This document shows positions 14,980 through 26,162 of a stretch of DNA of 64,000 nucleotides, piece after piece (position 1 is the stretch's first letter; the number at the start of each line of letters is the position of its first letter). Under the pieces are notes generated by a model. It worked only from the letters and a program-made list of their open reading frames with translations. It was not told where the DNA came from and did not search any database. A program made the translations under genes and the position numbers. Origin of the DNA: Henckelia pumila (Eukaryota; Streptophyta; Magnoliopsida; Lamiales; Gesneriaceae). Location: the NCBI RefSeq assembly GCF_033568475.1, contig NW_027331831.1, forward strand, positions 10,292,001 to 10,356,000, given 5' to 3'.

Positions 14980-15542
14980 TGATGCCCCGGTAAGCCAGGG
15001 GGCAGGGCCACGAATGCCCCGGAGTGGCAGGGCCGTATTAAGGCAGGCCAGGAGCCTCAGGAGCCCGGGAAACCAGGTCTGCAGGACTTAGATAAGGCCC
15101 GTGTTTTAGGGGCATGATCCCCACGATTATCATAAACCCGAGCTTTCCGGGTTCATCGTACGTGACAGGCAAACGTGGGCAACTACCGCACCCACGATCC
15201 AGATCGTGGCCACTACCCTAGAATTGCGGAGTGACACTCCAAGGCCTATAAATACCTGGTCACAGATATTTGTAGAGGTATGTTCATCTAAACTTCCAAA
15301 GCACTATACTCATTTCTCTAAAAAGCCCACTCTATTTCTAAGTCTAACTTAAGCATCGGAATGGCCCCGCCGGAAACCCCTCCGGCGCCCCACTAACGTG
15401 CTTTTTATTCCCTTCCTTGGTGTGCAGATCATCTTGATTAAGGAAGGACAACTCATATATTACCTCCATTAGCCCGGTCACCACGTCAGGCCCACATCAC
15501 TACCCTGATAGCCCGGGCCCTGGTTTTACAAAACCATCATCA
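14980..15542 (+). repeat. 3' LTR
   Basis: 563 bp, with the same ends as the 5' LTR. It lacks one short CTCACT-type repeat present in the 5' LTR and is followed by the CTTGG target duplication. Confidence 0.93.
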
Positions 15543-15547
15543 CTTGG

Positions 15548-16325
15548 TATTTTGAGTTTTGGATTAATTGATGCAGCTAAATATTAGAGTTGCTATGCTT
15601 AGAAAATTGGTGATTCAAGTGGTATTAACAGGTCATTTTTTAAGCTGTACGTCTCTGGAAAATTGAAGACCTAAAGATTTTTCAAGAGAATGACCTATAT
15701 GATTTTTTTAAATTAAATATTGTTACGATTACTTCATCTAATAATCAAAATTTCAAATCCTTGCAACTAAAAATAATGACATACAAGATTGCTTTGAATT
15801 TTTTTTTAAAAAAAACTAAAACTAGAAAAAAAAACTCAAGAAACTTCTTAATCTCATGAGTAATAGATGAATGAGTGTAGTATACAAATAGATCAATAAA
15901 ACTAAGAAAGCATAAATAATTTATTTTTGTCACAAAAATCTTACAAAAAATACAATTATAGTTTAAATACTAACAAATGCAAAAAATAATTATAATAGAA
16001 TAGAGTAAAAATAGTACAAAAATCGAATAAACAAATCACAAGACTCTAGACTCTCAGAGACCAAAAAACAAATCAATTATTAATTAAGAAATAAACATCA
16101 ACCACAATACACAACTAGACCATAAAATCATATTAAATAAAAAAAACAGATAGTTGATCCGATATGAACAACCTAACTCACTTGAGTAGAACAATTTAAT
16201 GAAAAATAGAGTTTTTTTAAAAGAATAAAGATGTTTTTAAGAAAAAAATACAAAACAATTGACCATTATTTCAAATTTTAAACAAAACAATTAGGAGACC
16301 ATCCAATGTTTTAATAAAAAAACCC

Positions 16326-16370
<45 letters not shown>

Positions 16371-17013
16371 GATTTTGAAAAAATTGAGGCTCCCGTGTGA
16401 TGTCTTAGACAGCTGCCTAAGTAACCTCCCATTGAAGCCGCTTATAACTACAAGGTATAGAAGAAATCAATCAAGAAAAATGAACTCGATTGCATTGCAG
16501 TAGTTGTTATTATAATTCAACAATATCATAACTTGTTATAATCACAAAAGACTTTATAAATTCTTAATAATATGTTACAATTTATCGGTAAAAAAAAAAA
16601 ATCCACAAAAATGAGATTCAAACTCAAGATCTCTTAAAAGTATGAGAAACATAACGGACCCTTGGCCCCATACTCAAATGCTGGCCATGTTTATGTTAGT
16701 TAGTGAGGTAGCGTGACGGGTCCTCCGAGCACCACCAAGTCAAGTTATCCATAACATCGTTAAAGATGTAATGCTATATTTCTTAAATAAAATGTATTCG
16801 ATATTTTTTTTATATTGCTTTATAAAATTAATAATAATATTTTTTTTAGCATTCAACAAAATACGAAACGGACAAGCACAGCAGCATGGATCTTCTGTCA
16901 GAAAAATGACACCAACTTTAATAATAAACAATAAAAATTTTAACAGCTAAAAAGGAATCTAATCTAGATAATGAGAAGTGCGTCACTCTCACGTGAATGG
17001 GATTCGGCTAACA

Positions 17014-17015
<2 letters not shown>
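15548..17015. other. AT-rich intergenic DNA with an (AAT)n microsatellite
   Basis: No gene recognised. A perfect (AAT/ATA)n run of about 45 bases lies at 16326-16370. A 40-base poly(A) tract follows at 17016-17053. Confidence 0.5.
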
Positions 17016-17055
<40 letters not shown>

Positions 17056-17185
17056 TAAGGACAAATTTTGGGCCACAATCGAGTCTTTTATTGCACCTTA
17101 GTCATGGGCTGGCCCAGGCCCATGTCTATTGGCCCAAATTCGGATGGTCTATTTTGTGGCTTTGTGCTCACCGTGTGTGTTGATA

Positions 17186-17442
17186 ATGATTAGTTTTAAA
17201 CTGTCCCAAATGGGTGTTCAAGTTGGTGAAGTAGGTGAACTTTTTGCCAGAGTTCAGGAGTTTGATTTTCCCAGCCAACACTTTCTTGGACTAGCCTGTC
17301 ACACAGGGTTTGCCCAGTGTAGTTTACCTGGCTAGCGTAGTTTGCAAGCTATTGCGTTAGTCCGAGGGTTTACCCAAAGCGCACCGAAACGTAGCGGCTG
17401 CGGGTTCCCACGTCACAAAAAAAAAATGATTAGTTTTAAACT
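17186..17442 (+). mobile_element. tRNA-derived SINE with 17-bp target duplication
   Basis: SINE body 17203-17425, flanked by the perfect 17-bp repeat ATGATTAGTTTTAAACT (17186-17202 and 17426-17442). It has a box A-like sequence (TTCAAGTTGGTGAAGTAGG), a box B-like GAGTTTGATTTTCCC, a conserved 3' half (TAGCGGCTGCGGGTTCCCACGTC) and a short A-tail. At least three other, more diverged copies occur in the window, at ~25299, ~35330 and ~43345. Confidence 0.88.
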
Positions 17443-17514
17443 ATATTTTTTTTGACGAGGAGTTTTAAACTATACTATTAATAATAGTAATTGTATTTTT
17501 AACACAAAAAATTC

Positions 17515-17658
17515 TATGAGACGGTCTCACAAAGAAATATTGTTTGACGGATCTCCTATTCGGATCCAGCCATGAAAAATTATTATTTTTGATACAAAAT
17601 GTACTACTTTTCATTGTAGATATGTCTAAATGATATATGTTCGTGAGACCGTCTCATA
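17515..17658. mobile_element. MITE with perfect 16-bp inverted ends
   Basis: 144 bp, bounded by TATGAGACGGTCTCAC and its exact inverse. The end itself contains the palindrome GAGACGGTCTC. Degenerate relatives lie at ~22800-22915, ~24250-24370 and ~27350-27450. A TA target duplication is possible but cannot be separated from the ends. Confidence 0.75.
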
Positions 17659-18306
17659 TAAAATATAATTAATTAATTTATGTTCAAATCAAGTTAATCT
17701 TCCAACTTGGGAGATTATTCCAAAGTTTTATATAATTGCTTTTTAGTTTTAGAATGTAAAGAGGTAGAATAAATTTTATAGAGAGAAAAAATTGCATTTG
17801 GTAGAATTTTATGTATAAATATTAATGAATAATTACCAGAATAATTCATGGCCTCTATAATTGCTTATATTTGTATTGCAACATAATAATAAATAAAATA
17901 TAATACTAATATATAGTTATACGTGTTAAAATGAGCTAGGTTTGTTGTGATAGTTTATCCTACCATATGAAATAAGTGGGTTGGACTGTCAAATTCTCAA
18001 CCTACCAAAATGGCGAACTGCCCCACTCTGCCACGCTTAATAGTGGGTTGCGGGTCGATCTTCCCCGACTTGCCAAATTAAACATAATTCGTCAAATTGA
18101 TCCGTCTTGGCACATAAAATAAATGAATTGAGTTGGTATTTTTTCAACCCGTTTAAAAAACAATTCATCATGCCTCATCAATCCGTTTTGACAACTAACT
18201 ACACGGGTCATAACTAAAAATTGAGTCAAGTTAAGTATTAGTTTCATCTTGAAATAAATTTGTTGATAAAGTACTTGACAGTTTGAAATTTGTTTATGTA
18301 TGAGTT

Positions 18307-18769
18307 GCTCAAGTTAGGGGTGGGAAAATATATTGAAAATTTCGGTATACCGCACTTATCGTACCATAATATACCGTACATATCGTTAAAATCGGCACAT
18401 CAAAAATTTTGGTACGGTATAATTTTGGTATCGGTATGAGATTTGCAAAATTTCTACCGAAATACCGAAATTTTTTATAATAAAATATATTTTAATTATA
18501 TGTAATAATTCTTGTAAGAATTTTAAAATATATTTTAATATATTTTTTATAATGTCGGTATAGACGGTATTATACAGATACCTACGAATTTCGGTATACC
18601 AAAATTTTCGATAAAAACGGTATGAAATTTATGTCGTACCAAAATTTCGGTATACCGAAATATCGGTACGATATCGATATCTATTTTTTTGGTACTAAAG
18701 TTTTCGGTACGATATACGGTATCATTCGATAAAGTCAGTATACCGTATCGAACCAGCCCTAGCTCAGGT
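18307..18769. mobile_element. Non-autonomous hAT element with iterated CGGTATACCG motif
   Basis: Element 18315-18761 (447 bp), ends TAGGGGTGGG / TAGGGCTGGT, flanked by the 8-bp target duplication GCTCAAGT / GCTCAGGT (18307-18314 and 18762-18769; 7 of 8 match), the hAT signature. The sub-terminal zones repeat TTCGGTATACCGAAA-like palindromes around an AT-rich core. No coding frame. Confidence 0.78.
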
Positions 18770-19593
18770 GTTCAATCGTTTTTTTTTAATAAGTCAAGTT
18801 TTTGAAAAAGTGAAATTACAATTGAAAATTTTAAAATGTTATGTTTTTAATAAGTTTTTTTATATATATTATTTAACATGAAAAAATAGAGAGGCTAAAA
18901 AAAAAAGAGAAAGAGGGTTTTTTTTTTTTTTTTTGGACATTTTAAAAATTACACCAAAACACTATTTTGTTTCTATCATTACTCAAGTATTATATGCATA
19001 TAGATATGTCGAATATAGCAAACACTATTCTCACTATTTTTTAGTGAGTAAATGTAAGCATATTATATTTATATTTAAAATTTTTATGATTATATATTTT
19101 GCAAAATATATAAATAAAATAAATAAAATCACCCCCTTATAAAATTGTCAAGCTCCGTCCCTTATCCCAAAATATATATTATGACACAAATGGGGCGACA
19201 AATTTCTATGAATTTGAATGAACTATTTATACAATTATTGATTAATGATGTATTATATAAGAGTGATAATTAAACATTATTAAAATAACTATGCATAATT
19301 AACACTAAACATGGGCGTAATTAAGTTTCACCATTTCTTCCCTATTGGCCGATGCACCAAGCATTGTACACCAACAATTTGATTGGAAATTCTTGCCTTC
19401 TACTGTAATAGCATCATAGAAGTAGGCCGCCGAATGGTGGGATACACGGGCATCATTCGATAACTCCAATTTTTTTTTACCAATTCCAATGTGCACATAT
19501 CTTTGGCTCCATGACATATATATATAATCCCTCAAAATAATATAAGAGAATTCAAAATACTGCAAAATATATCTCCAAATTAAAGAACAGGCA
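18770..19593. other. GST upstream region
   Basis: AT-rich DNA with T-runs at ~18780 and ~18918. The last part should be the GST promoter. No gene seen. Confidence 0.45.
19517..19527 (+). promoter_or_regulatory. TATA box candidate for the GST gene
   Basis: TATATATATAA about 70 bases upstream of the GST start codon, a normal distance for a plant gene with a short leader. Confidence 0.4.
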
Positions 19594-20995
19594 ATGGCAA
19601 CAAGTGAAGTAAAGCTTCTAGGAACATGGTCGTGCCCGTACGTGAACCGGGCACAACTCGCTCTCAAGTTGAAATCTGTTGAGTATGAGTTCGTCGAAGA
19701 TAATCCTTACAAGAAAAGTGAGATCCTGCTGAAATACAATCCGGTCCACAAGAAAATCCCGGTTCTTGTCCACGACGAAAAGCCGGTTTGCGAATCCCTC
19801 ATCATTGTGCAGTATGTTGATGATGCTTGGCCTGCTAGTCCTTCCTTTTTCCCTACTGATGCATATGATCGTGCGCAGTCTCGTTTTTGGGCAGACTACA
19901 TTGATACCAAGGTACAATATTCTTTGGGCAGACTACCATACTTGTGATATATACTATCTTGAGTTAATACTATTTGTGGATCTCGATAATGATTCTGCTT
20001 ACTTCGAAAACAAGTATTCCTTGTTCTTGCGACGACTTTCTTCTATAAGAATTGCGGTTACAACATCATCGAAGACTAATGCTTGTTCGACAACATTGTT
20101 GGTCAAGACGATGATGAGTTGATCATATGAATCTGATAGATTTTGGAGTAAAAATTTTGCACGTTCAATTTCTGGTATTTTATGACCTAAAAAACTGAGT
20201 TGGGCAAATAAAGTATTTAACACGTTGATATGATCGATCACTGACGAGAATTCAGTCATACGAAGACCATAGAGCTTTCTTTTTAAGAAAATCTTATGGT
20301 GAAACGACTTGTCCTCGTATAGATCTACGAGAGTATCCCATATATCTTTTGCCGTCTTCTTTTTAGCAATTCTTGATAATACTCTACTTGTCATGGCCAA
20401 ACGGAAATTGGCAATAGCATTACGATTCATCTCATTCCACTCATCATCATTTGTGATTTTTTCCGGTGTGTCTCCAATAGCCGTCAAGCAATGTTCCATT
20501 TGTAAAATTGCTTGTATCTTCAATTTCCACAACATGAAGTTGCTTCCATTGAATTTTTCTATATCGAACCTTTCAGCCATTCTCATACTTGATAGAAAAA
20601 AAAAATAAAAATAAAAATGCCTCAATGAAAATTAATCTAAAATAAGGTTCTCAATATTCAATGAGTGAGAAACTTTAGAATGGGAAGAAATAAGAAAAAA
20701 AGACCTTTTTATAGATGCATTTCTCAAATGGAAACACATATATGTGAACTCATGGGATGAGAAGAAATTTTTCAGCTGCCATAATTTTTAGTCAAAAAAA
20801 GCTTGCCAAACTTTTTGTCAAATAAATCTCCTCAATTAAGGCATGCCTCTGCCCATGTAATTTAATGACAGCCAATTCATGGCTTGTCCAAACAAGTGCT
20901 GACACTAATATTTGATCGATAGATTCGATTTGAGAAATGATTTTAAATCAGAATTTCAGGTAACGGATATTAGATCCATCACTCCAAATGAACAA

Positions 20996-21049
<54 letters not shown>

Positions 21050-21456
21050 TTTAACATAAACTTGCCAAATAATTTCAGTGGTATCCACTAGTCAAAGTTC
21101 TTAGAGAAACAGAACACAAGGAGGAAAGAACATCTCTTATAGAGAAAGTTTCTGAAGGACTAGTGTTGCTCGAGGAAGTTTTCATCAAATGCAGCAAAGG
21201 AAAGCCTTACTTTGGAGGCGAAAACATCGGTTACCTCGACATTGTTCTTGGATCCACCTTGAGATGGCTTGTGGTGACAGAGATGGTTCTTGAAATCGAA
21301 CTGCTGGATGGAAACAAGACTCCCGAATTGGCTAAATGGGTCCGTTCGTTTTGCTCCGACGGTGTTGTTGAGGATGTTTTGCCGGAGACTCCAAAACTTT
21401 TGGAACTCTATAGGAAGATACAAGATTTTATAAAATCTGGTTCTAAGTGGAATTGA
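19594..21456 (+). CDS. Tau-class glutathione S-transferase with Cys at the catalytic Ser position
   Basis: Two exons, 19594-19911 and 21079-21456, phase 0, 231 residues. One intron near residue 106 is the tau/phi arrangement. Residues 1-~82 are the thioredoxin-fold glutathione site (VKLLGTWSCPYVNRAQLALK, then NPVHKKIPVL and the glutathione-binding ESLIIVQYVDD). Residues ~90-231 are the helical electrophile-binding domain, with FWADYIDTKWYP across the splice and FGGENIGYLDIVLG. Tau enzymes conjugate glutathione to electrophiles in the cytosol and respond to stress and hormones. In the usual W-x-S-P-F active site the Ser is catalytic; here W12-S13-C14-P15-Y16 puts Cys in that column, a CPY arrangement like thiol-transferring GSTs (lambda, DHAR). 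The 1.17-kb intron holds a copia gag fragment and a (TA)n run. Confidence 0.9.
19985..20720 (-). mobile_element. Ty1/copia gag fragment inside the GST intron (antisense)
   Basis: On the minus strand a frame (20625-19999) reads MAERFDIEKFNGSNFMLWKL, then ILQMEHCLTAI, then WDTLVDLYEDKS and IPEIERAKFLLQNLSDSYD. This is the N-terminal gag (DUF4219/UBN2 type) of plant Ty1/copia elements. Upstream on the same strand is a TATA-like CTATAAAAAGG (~20703-20715), perhaps LTR or leader sequence. Only this piece is present: no protease, integrase or RT and no second LTR were found. It is a fossil fragment, opposite in direction to the host gene. Confidence 0.85.
21000..21047. repeat. (TA)n microsatellite
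   Basis: About 48 bases of uninterrupted TA repeats in the GST intron, ~30 bases before the 3' splice site. Confidence 0.95.
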
Positions 21457-22609
21457 TATATGCTTGTGATTGACAAGTTACCTGGCTTAATTTCTTGTTT
21501 AATTAGTATTTTCCTTTTGTGGTGGATTGTAGATTAGTTGCCATTTTAGGCCGTTGGCCAAGAAAATGGGGCACAACTAGTTGCCACTCATGATAAAGTT
21601 GAAACAATACATTTCTTGATGTTATTTTTGCTTGTTTACGTAGTGAATTTAGCATTCTCGTGGATGCTGGCGAAAATTAAAATAAAAGAATTCAGATTAG
21701 GTGGAATTTTAGGGGAAATTGCATTTTCGGTACTTCATATTTGTTTCTCAGCGATTTTGGTGTCTATGTATTGAATATAATTTTTAGTATGTTATTTTTG
21801 TTTGTTTGTTTATTTATTTATATTTATTTATTTGAAATTTTAATTTTTAAACCCTGTGTTTTTTTTAATATGAAGATGGTGTCTAGTGCCACTGCCACAC
21901 ATATATTTTTGTAATCAAAATTAAAGATTTAAAGGAGTTTATTATAAACTTTTATAGCAACTTGAGTTAACAATTTTTATAAAACCAAATAAAACCAAAT
22001 TAGTTGTTGCTTGAGCTTATCGTGTAGGTGCGCGCTTATGCAAGTCTCTGCATGTGGTTTAACATATTTCATATAAAAAAGACTTAAAATTGTAAAATTA
22101 AATGACAAAAAGTGCCAAATAAACGAAAAATGCAAAACTAAAGCTCAATTTTGATAAAAACTGCAGACCAAAATCATAAAACGTCAAATATAAATATAAA
22201 GGATTGGAAAAAGTCCCCCTAAAGTTTATCTACACGTATGATACTATGACATTAAAATCAGTTTGTGTGCTTCAAATTAAGCCACAATTTCGATGGCTTT
22301 ATTTACGATTTAATTATTTAATTGGTTGTGTCGGAGCTTAACAAATTGGTCACGATTATATTTTGACCCTTTAGACCTTGATCAATTAAATTTCGATGGC
22401 GATATTTATGAATTAATTATTTGGAATTCGGGCCAAATACCACTGTTGCGCACGAGGTGTCATGTGAATAAATTTTAATGCGTCAGAAGTGAATGCCGAA
22501 CTATAAACTGAAGTATTGCTTTGCCTTCTACGGTTACGATGAATTTTGCTTGTTAAGACCAACTATCATGACGAATTTTAATGAATAGATCCAAATAAAA
22601 TTGAGACGG
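21457..22609. other. Intergenic, no gene seen
   Basis: GST 3' flank followed by AT-rich DNA. No frame with family resemblance. Confidence 0.5.
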
Positions 22610-22918
22610 TTTTAACTTTTACGGATTACTATTGTGAATGCATAACCATCATGATAAATCTAAAAATACTCATTTATCAATATATGTGGGGTCCACTAAA
22701 AAATAATGAACCCCACATTAATTGTTATTGTCTAACGTTAGATCTACCTCAAGGTAGTGCCTGTATAGGTAGGATCTAACTTACCAACTGACCTTTTATT
22801 TGACTCAACTCATGAATAGTACTAATTTTTATACGTAAAGTATTACTTTTCATCGTAAATTTTGATCAGATTTACTTGTCTCATAGAAAAGATTTGTGAC
22901 CGTCTCACATTACACCTA
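22610..22918. repeat. Composite MITE-like repeat, copy 1
   Basis: A segment with ATGTGGGGTCCACTAAAAAA and TAGATCTACCTCAAGGTAG, ending in CGTCTCACATT. The same order of motifs recurs, diverged, at ~26840-27180 upstream of DUF569 gene B1. Confidence 0.55.
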
Positions 22919-23399
22919 CTCATAAAACCTCCAAGGTATGTTTATCTCATGTCCAATATATTTAAACATATATTTGCTATTTTACAAAATTTATATTGAA
23001 AAATGATCATCTATACTATTAATTAAGGGAGATAGATGAATAGTAACTAACTTTTGGTGAAGTTTTTTTTAATATATCAATAATACTCTTAAGTAGTTTT
23101 TTTTTTCAAATTTTTATTTACCATTTTTTTACAAATATTTTTATTTTATAATTTAATTACAAATATTTATAAAACAAAAATAAATTAAAAAACAAAACTA
23201 TGATTGTACGGGCACACAATGCGTGCTCCAAGATGCTTAGTGTAAATTAATCTTTGATACTGTTGAACGACATAAACATCGAGTTTCGATTGCTTTTTCA
23301 ATAATATAGTTACTTGACATACTTGTCCTCGATAATCTCAATTCAAATATGGAATTTTTAATACTTCTTTATCATTAATTTAAAATTATATTCTATCAT

Positions 23400-23950
23400 T
23401 GTTTTTAAAACCGGATCGGACCGGCCAGTTCGACCGGTTCGACTGGGAACCGGTCACTGGTCCGGTCCGAAACACCCCAAAAACAGTTTTAACGGTTCAA
23501 CCGCTCGGAATCGGTCAAGAATCGGTCAAAATCGGTTGAACCGGCTAAGAATCGGTCAAGAACCGCTCTCAAGAATCGGCCAAAAAACCGGTCGAACCGG
23601 TTTCAGAATATTTTTTATTTTTTTAAAAAAATTTTAAAATCTTAATTTAATATTTTATTATATATATATTATTATTTGAAATTTATACTTCTTTAAAAAT
23701 ATTATTTTAGTATTATTATAGTTTTTAATTAATTTATTTACTTTTAAAAAATATATATAACTATAATTAATATTTTGAATATATTTATATAATTATTTTT
23801 TTTAAAACTATGATAAACATATTTTTGTCTATTTATATACATCGTTTAGGTTTTTAAAATTTAAAAGATATTATTAATTATATTATATTATATAAACGGT
23901 TTTCCGGTCCGATCGTCCGGTTAAAACGGTCGGACCGGTTGAACCGGTCC
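23400..23950. mobile_element. Non-autonomous element with iterated ACCGGTTCGACCGG motif
   Basis: Dense overlapping GGTTCGACCGG / AACCGGTC palindromes at 23405-23605 and again, inverted, at 23893-23950, around a ~290-bp almost pure AT core. The architecture is the same as the hAT-like elements at 8212 and 18315. Exact ends and a target duplication could not be fixed. Confidence 0.5.
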
Positions 23951-25194
23951 CAACTACCTCTTACTTTAAGTACATTATATTTCACACACAATGTGTGTGC
24001 CTGTACCTAATTTCGGTTTAGTACATGTCGCCCACAGGGCACCTAAATAATTTTTATGTAAAAATGTTTATAGATTATATTAAAATTAAAAACTTTAAAA
24101 TATTTTTTGACGATAATTATTTTATTTTATGGTGATATATATGATTATTTTAAAATTAAAATTTTTTATAAAACTAAAAATATAATTTATTAAGATATGA
24201 AATTTTATATATAATAACTATTGATTACCAATTTACCATAGTAGTTCTTTTGTAAGACGGTCTTTCAGATAAATTCGTGAGACAAGTCGATTGTACTATA
24301 TAATGAAAAAAAAAACATTTTTCATGGGTCGAGTTAAATAGGAGTTTCGTCTAACAAAACTTATAGCAAGTATTTGTCTTAAACTTTGTATTTTACTAAA
24401 ATAGATTTTTATGAGTTTTATTAAATAAAAATATAGATTTTTTTATAATTTGAGAATGAGGTAATTTTGCTTTATTAAAAAACACATCTACACACCAAAG
24501 TTAGCTAATCTAATCCCCTCAACTTTAACAATATAGTAGTAAATCATTTTGTTTGGATTGAATCATGAAGTAATTCTATAGAATCTATCATATATTTTTA
24601 GTTATTTAGATAAATTCAATTGATGAGATTTTAAATCATCCTCACGCGCGTATTGGTAATTATAATGAATTTCTAGTATCTAATTTTAATAGAGTCTAAT
24701 ATACATGCTTCAAAACAATTTAAAAAAAGAAAAAATAAAGAAAAAGATGATCCAAGCAAACGACCATTGCATATGAAGACAACCTTAAACAAAATCAAAT
24801 GCTTCGCACATTGTTAACCATCTCTTCGCATGACATTACGTGAGATCAATACGAACTTTAACCGGAGGATGAAGATATATCTATATACGTTGATCCATTT
24901 TTAATTGAATGTTTGGTCTGCTCATATCATAAAATTAAAAATTAATTTTTCGACATCAATCAAATTAAATATATATTTTCTAACTTTTATTCCCTTCATG
25001 TTTAAAAATCACAACTCAGAAATTAGAATTACTACACAAAATGAATTCAAACTTGACTTTAGCCTTACATGATCATAAATCGAATTCGATATTAGCTAAT
25101 TATATAATTAGTTTTAATGACGAACTTAATCAAATTATGAATTGACATAAGTTTTTATTTTGAAAAAATGGAACATTATGTGGAATATATTTCA

Positions 25195-25240
<46 letters not shown>

Positions 25241-25754
25241 CGCTTAGTTACCTAAAAACACATAAATAACATCATGCATGTATCAAAATCTTTCTACCTT
25301 GGTTTAATTGGCTAGCTTGGTTGCATCCTATTGTTTTAGTTCGAGGATTTATCTAATGTACATCGTAGGATATATAGTGGCCGTGAGTTCTCACGCCATA
25401 AAACTTAAAAAAAAAAAAGAACACTTTCTACCATATTTTCACACATCAATTATCCTCTTTAGTAACATTTGGCTGTTTAAAAATTATAATAATTAAGTAT
25501 AATATATGAATTGTCCCACTTATTTAAATCAATACTAAAATATAATCTATTTGTTTAATTTATTAAATTAAATAAAATTCCGAGAAATCTTCCTCTTCCA
25601 TATAAACTTTTTGTAAAAAAATAGGAATCATCACTTCATAAAACTCAAAGATATTTCAATACAACATCTTTTAAGTCAAGATAGAAAACAAAAAAAACAA
25701 CTAAGTGAAAAGACGCGCACAAAATATAACGAATTTAGCAAGTTTATTCGCCGC
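23951..25754. other. AT-rich intergenic DNA with an (AAT)n run and SINE 3' half
   Basis: No gene recognised. (AAT)n of ~45 bases at 25195-25240. A 3' half of the SINE family (CTAGCTTGG... GTGGCCGTGAGTTCTCACGCC, then A-rich) lies at ~25299-25420. Degenerate GAGACGGTCT MITE traces lie at ~24250-24370. Confidence 0.5.
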
Positions 25755-26162
25755 CTGATTGGCTTGCATATAAACTTATTTTGCCGTTTTTGTTGAATCT
25801 TTTCTATGCGGGATCATGCATGGAATATAAAAAATTAGTCATTTTGCATACCTTTTTTTTTTTTTTTTTTTTTTTATTTGTTAAAATAAATTAATGGCCT
25901 TCCGAGGTAAACTCAGGATTCCAAATTTTTATTAAAATATTGAACAATAATTAAAAAAACAATTAACAACCAAAGAATCAAATGATCCATGACCATAAAA
26001 CAGGAACCTTTTTCATGCTCTTTTTTTTTTTTATTTTTTTTAAGGAGCTTTTTTTCATGCCTTTGGTTACAAAAAAAATTATATTTCGAATCCCCCATGC
26101 ATAACTAAATAAATTAATGTAATCTAACAAATCCCTTATAAGCTTTCTCAAGAGTGTGTCAC

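Larger units (their letters stand above)
9992..15547. mobile_element. LTR retroelement without pol, Ty3/gypsy Tat-like, non-autonomous
   Basis: Element proper is 9997-15542, flanked by the 5-bp target duplication CTTGG (9992-9996 and 15543-15547). Two LTRs of about 565 bp begin TGATG and end CATCA. They differ at roughly 3% by hand count plus a 6-bp indel, so insertion is recent, on the order of 1-2.5 million years at usual plant rates. Between them are a primer-site-like TGGCGCC sequence, a gag-like N-terminal frame (+), a 70-bp tandem array, and an antisense coding region of the type known as extra ORFs in Tat-lineage elements. No protease, RT, RNase H or integrase is present. It is structurally whole at its ends but internally reduced, and it would depend on a pol-bearing relative. 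Confidence 0.9.

Noticed and set aside
17016-17053. 40-base poly(A) as a tail of a processed gene copy
   Set aside because: The sequence just upstream resembles no gene, and no target duplication was found around it.
19305-19667. Minus-strand frame overlapping the GST start
   Set aside because: Shadow of GST exon 1 and its promoter; no family resemblance.
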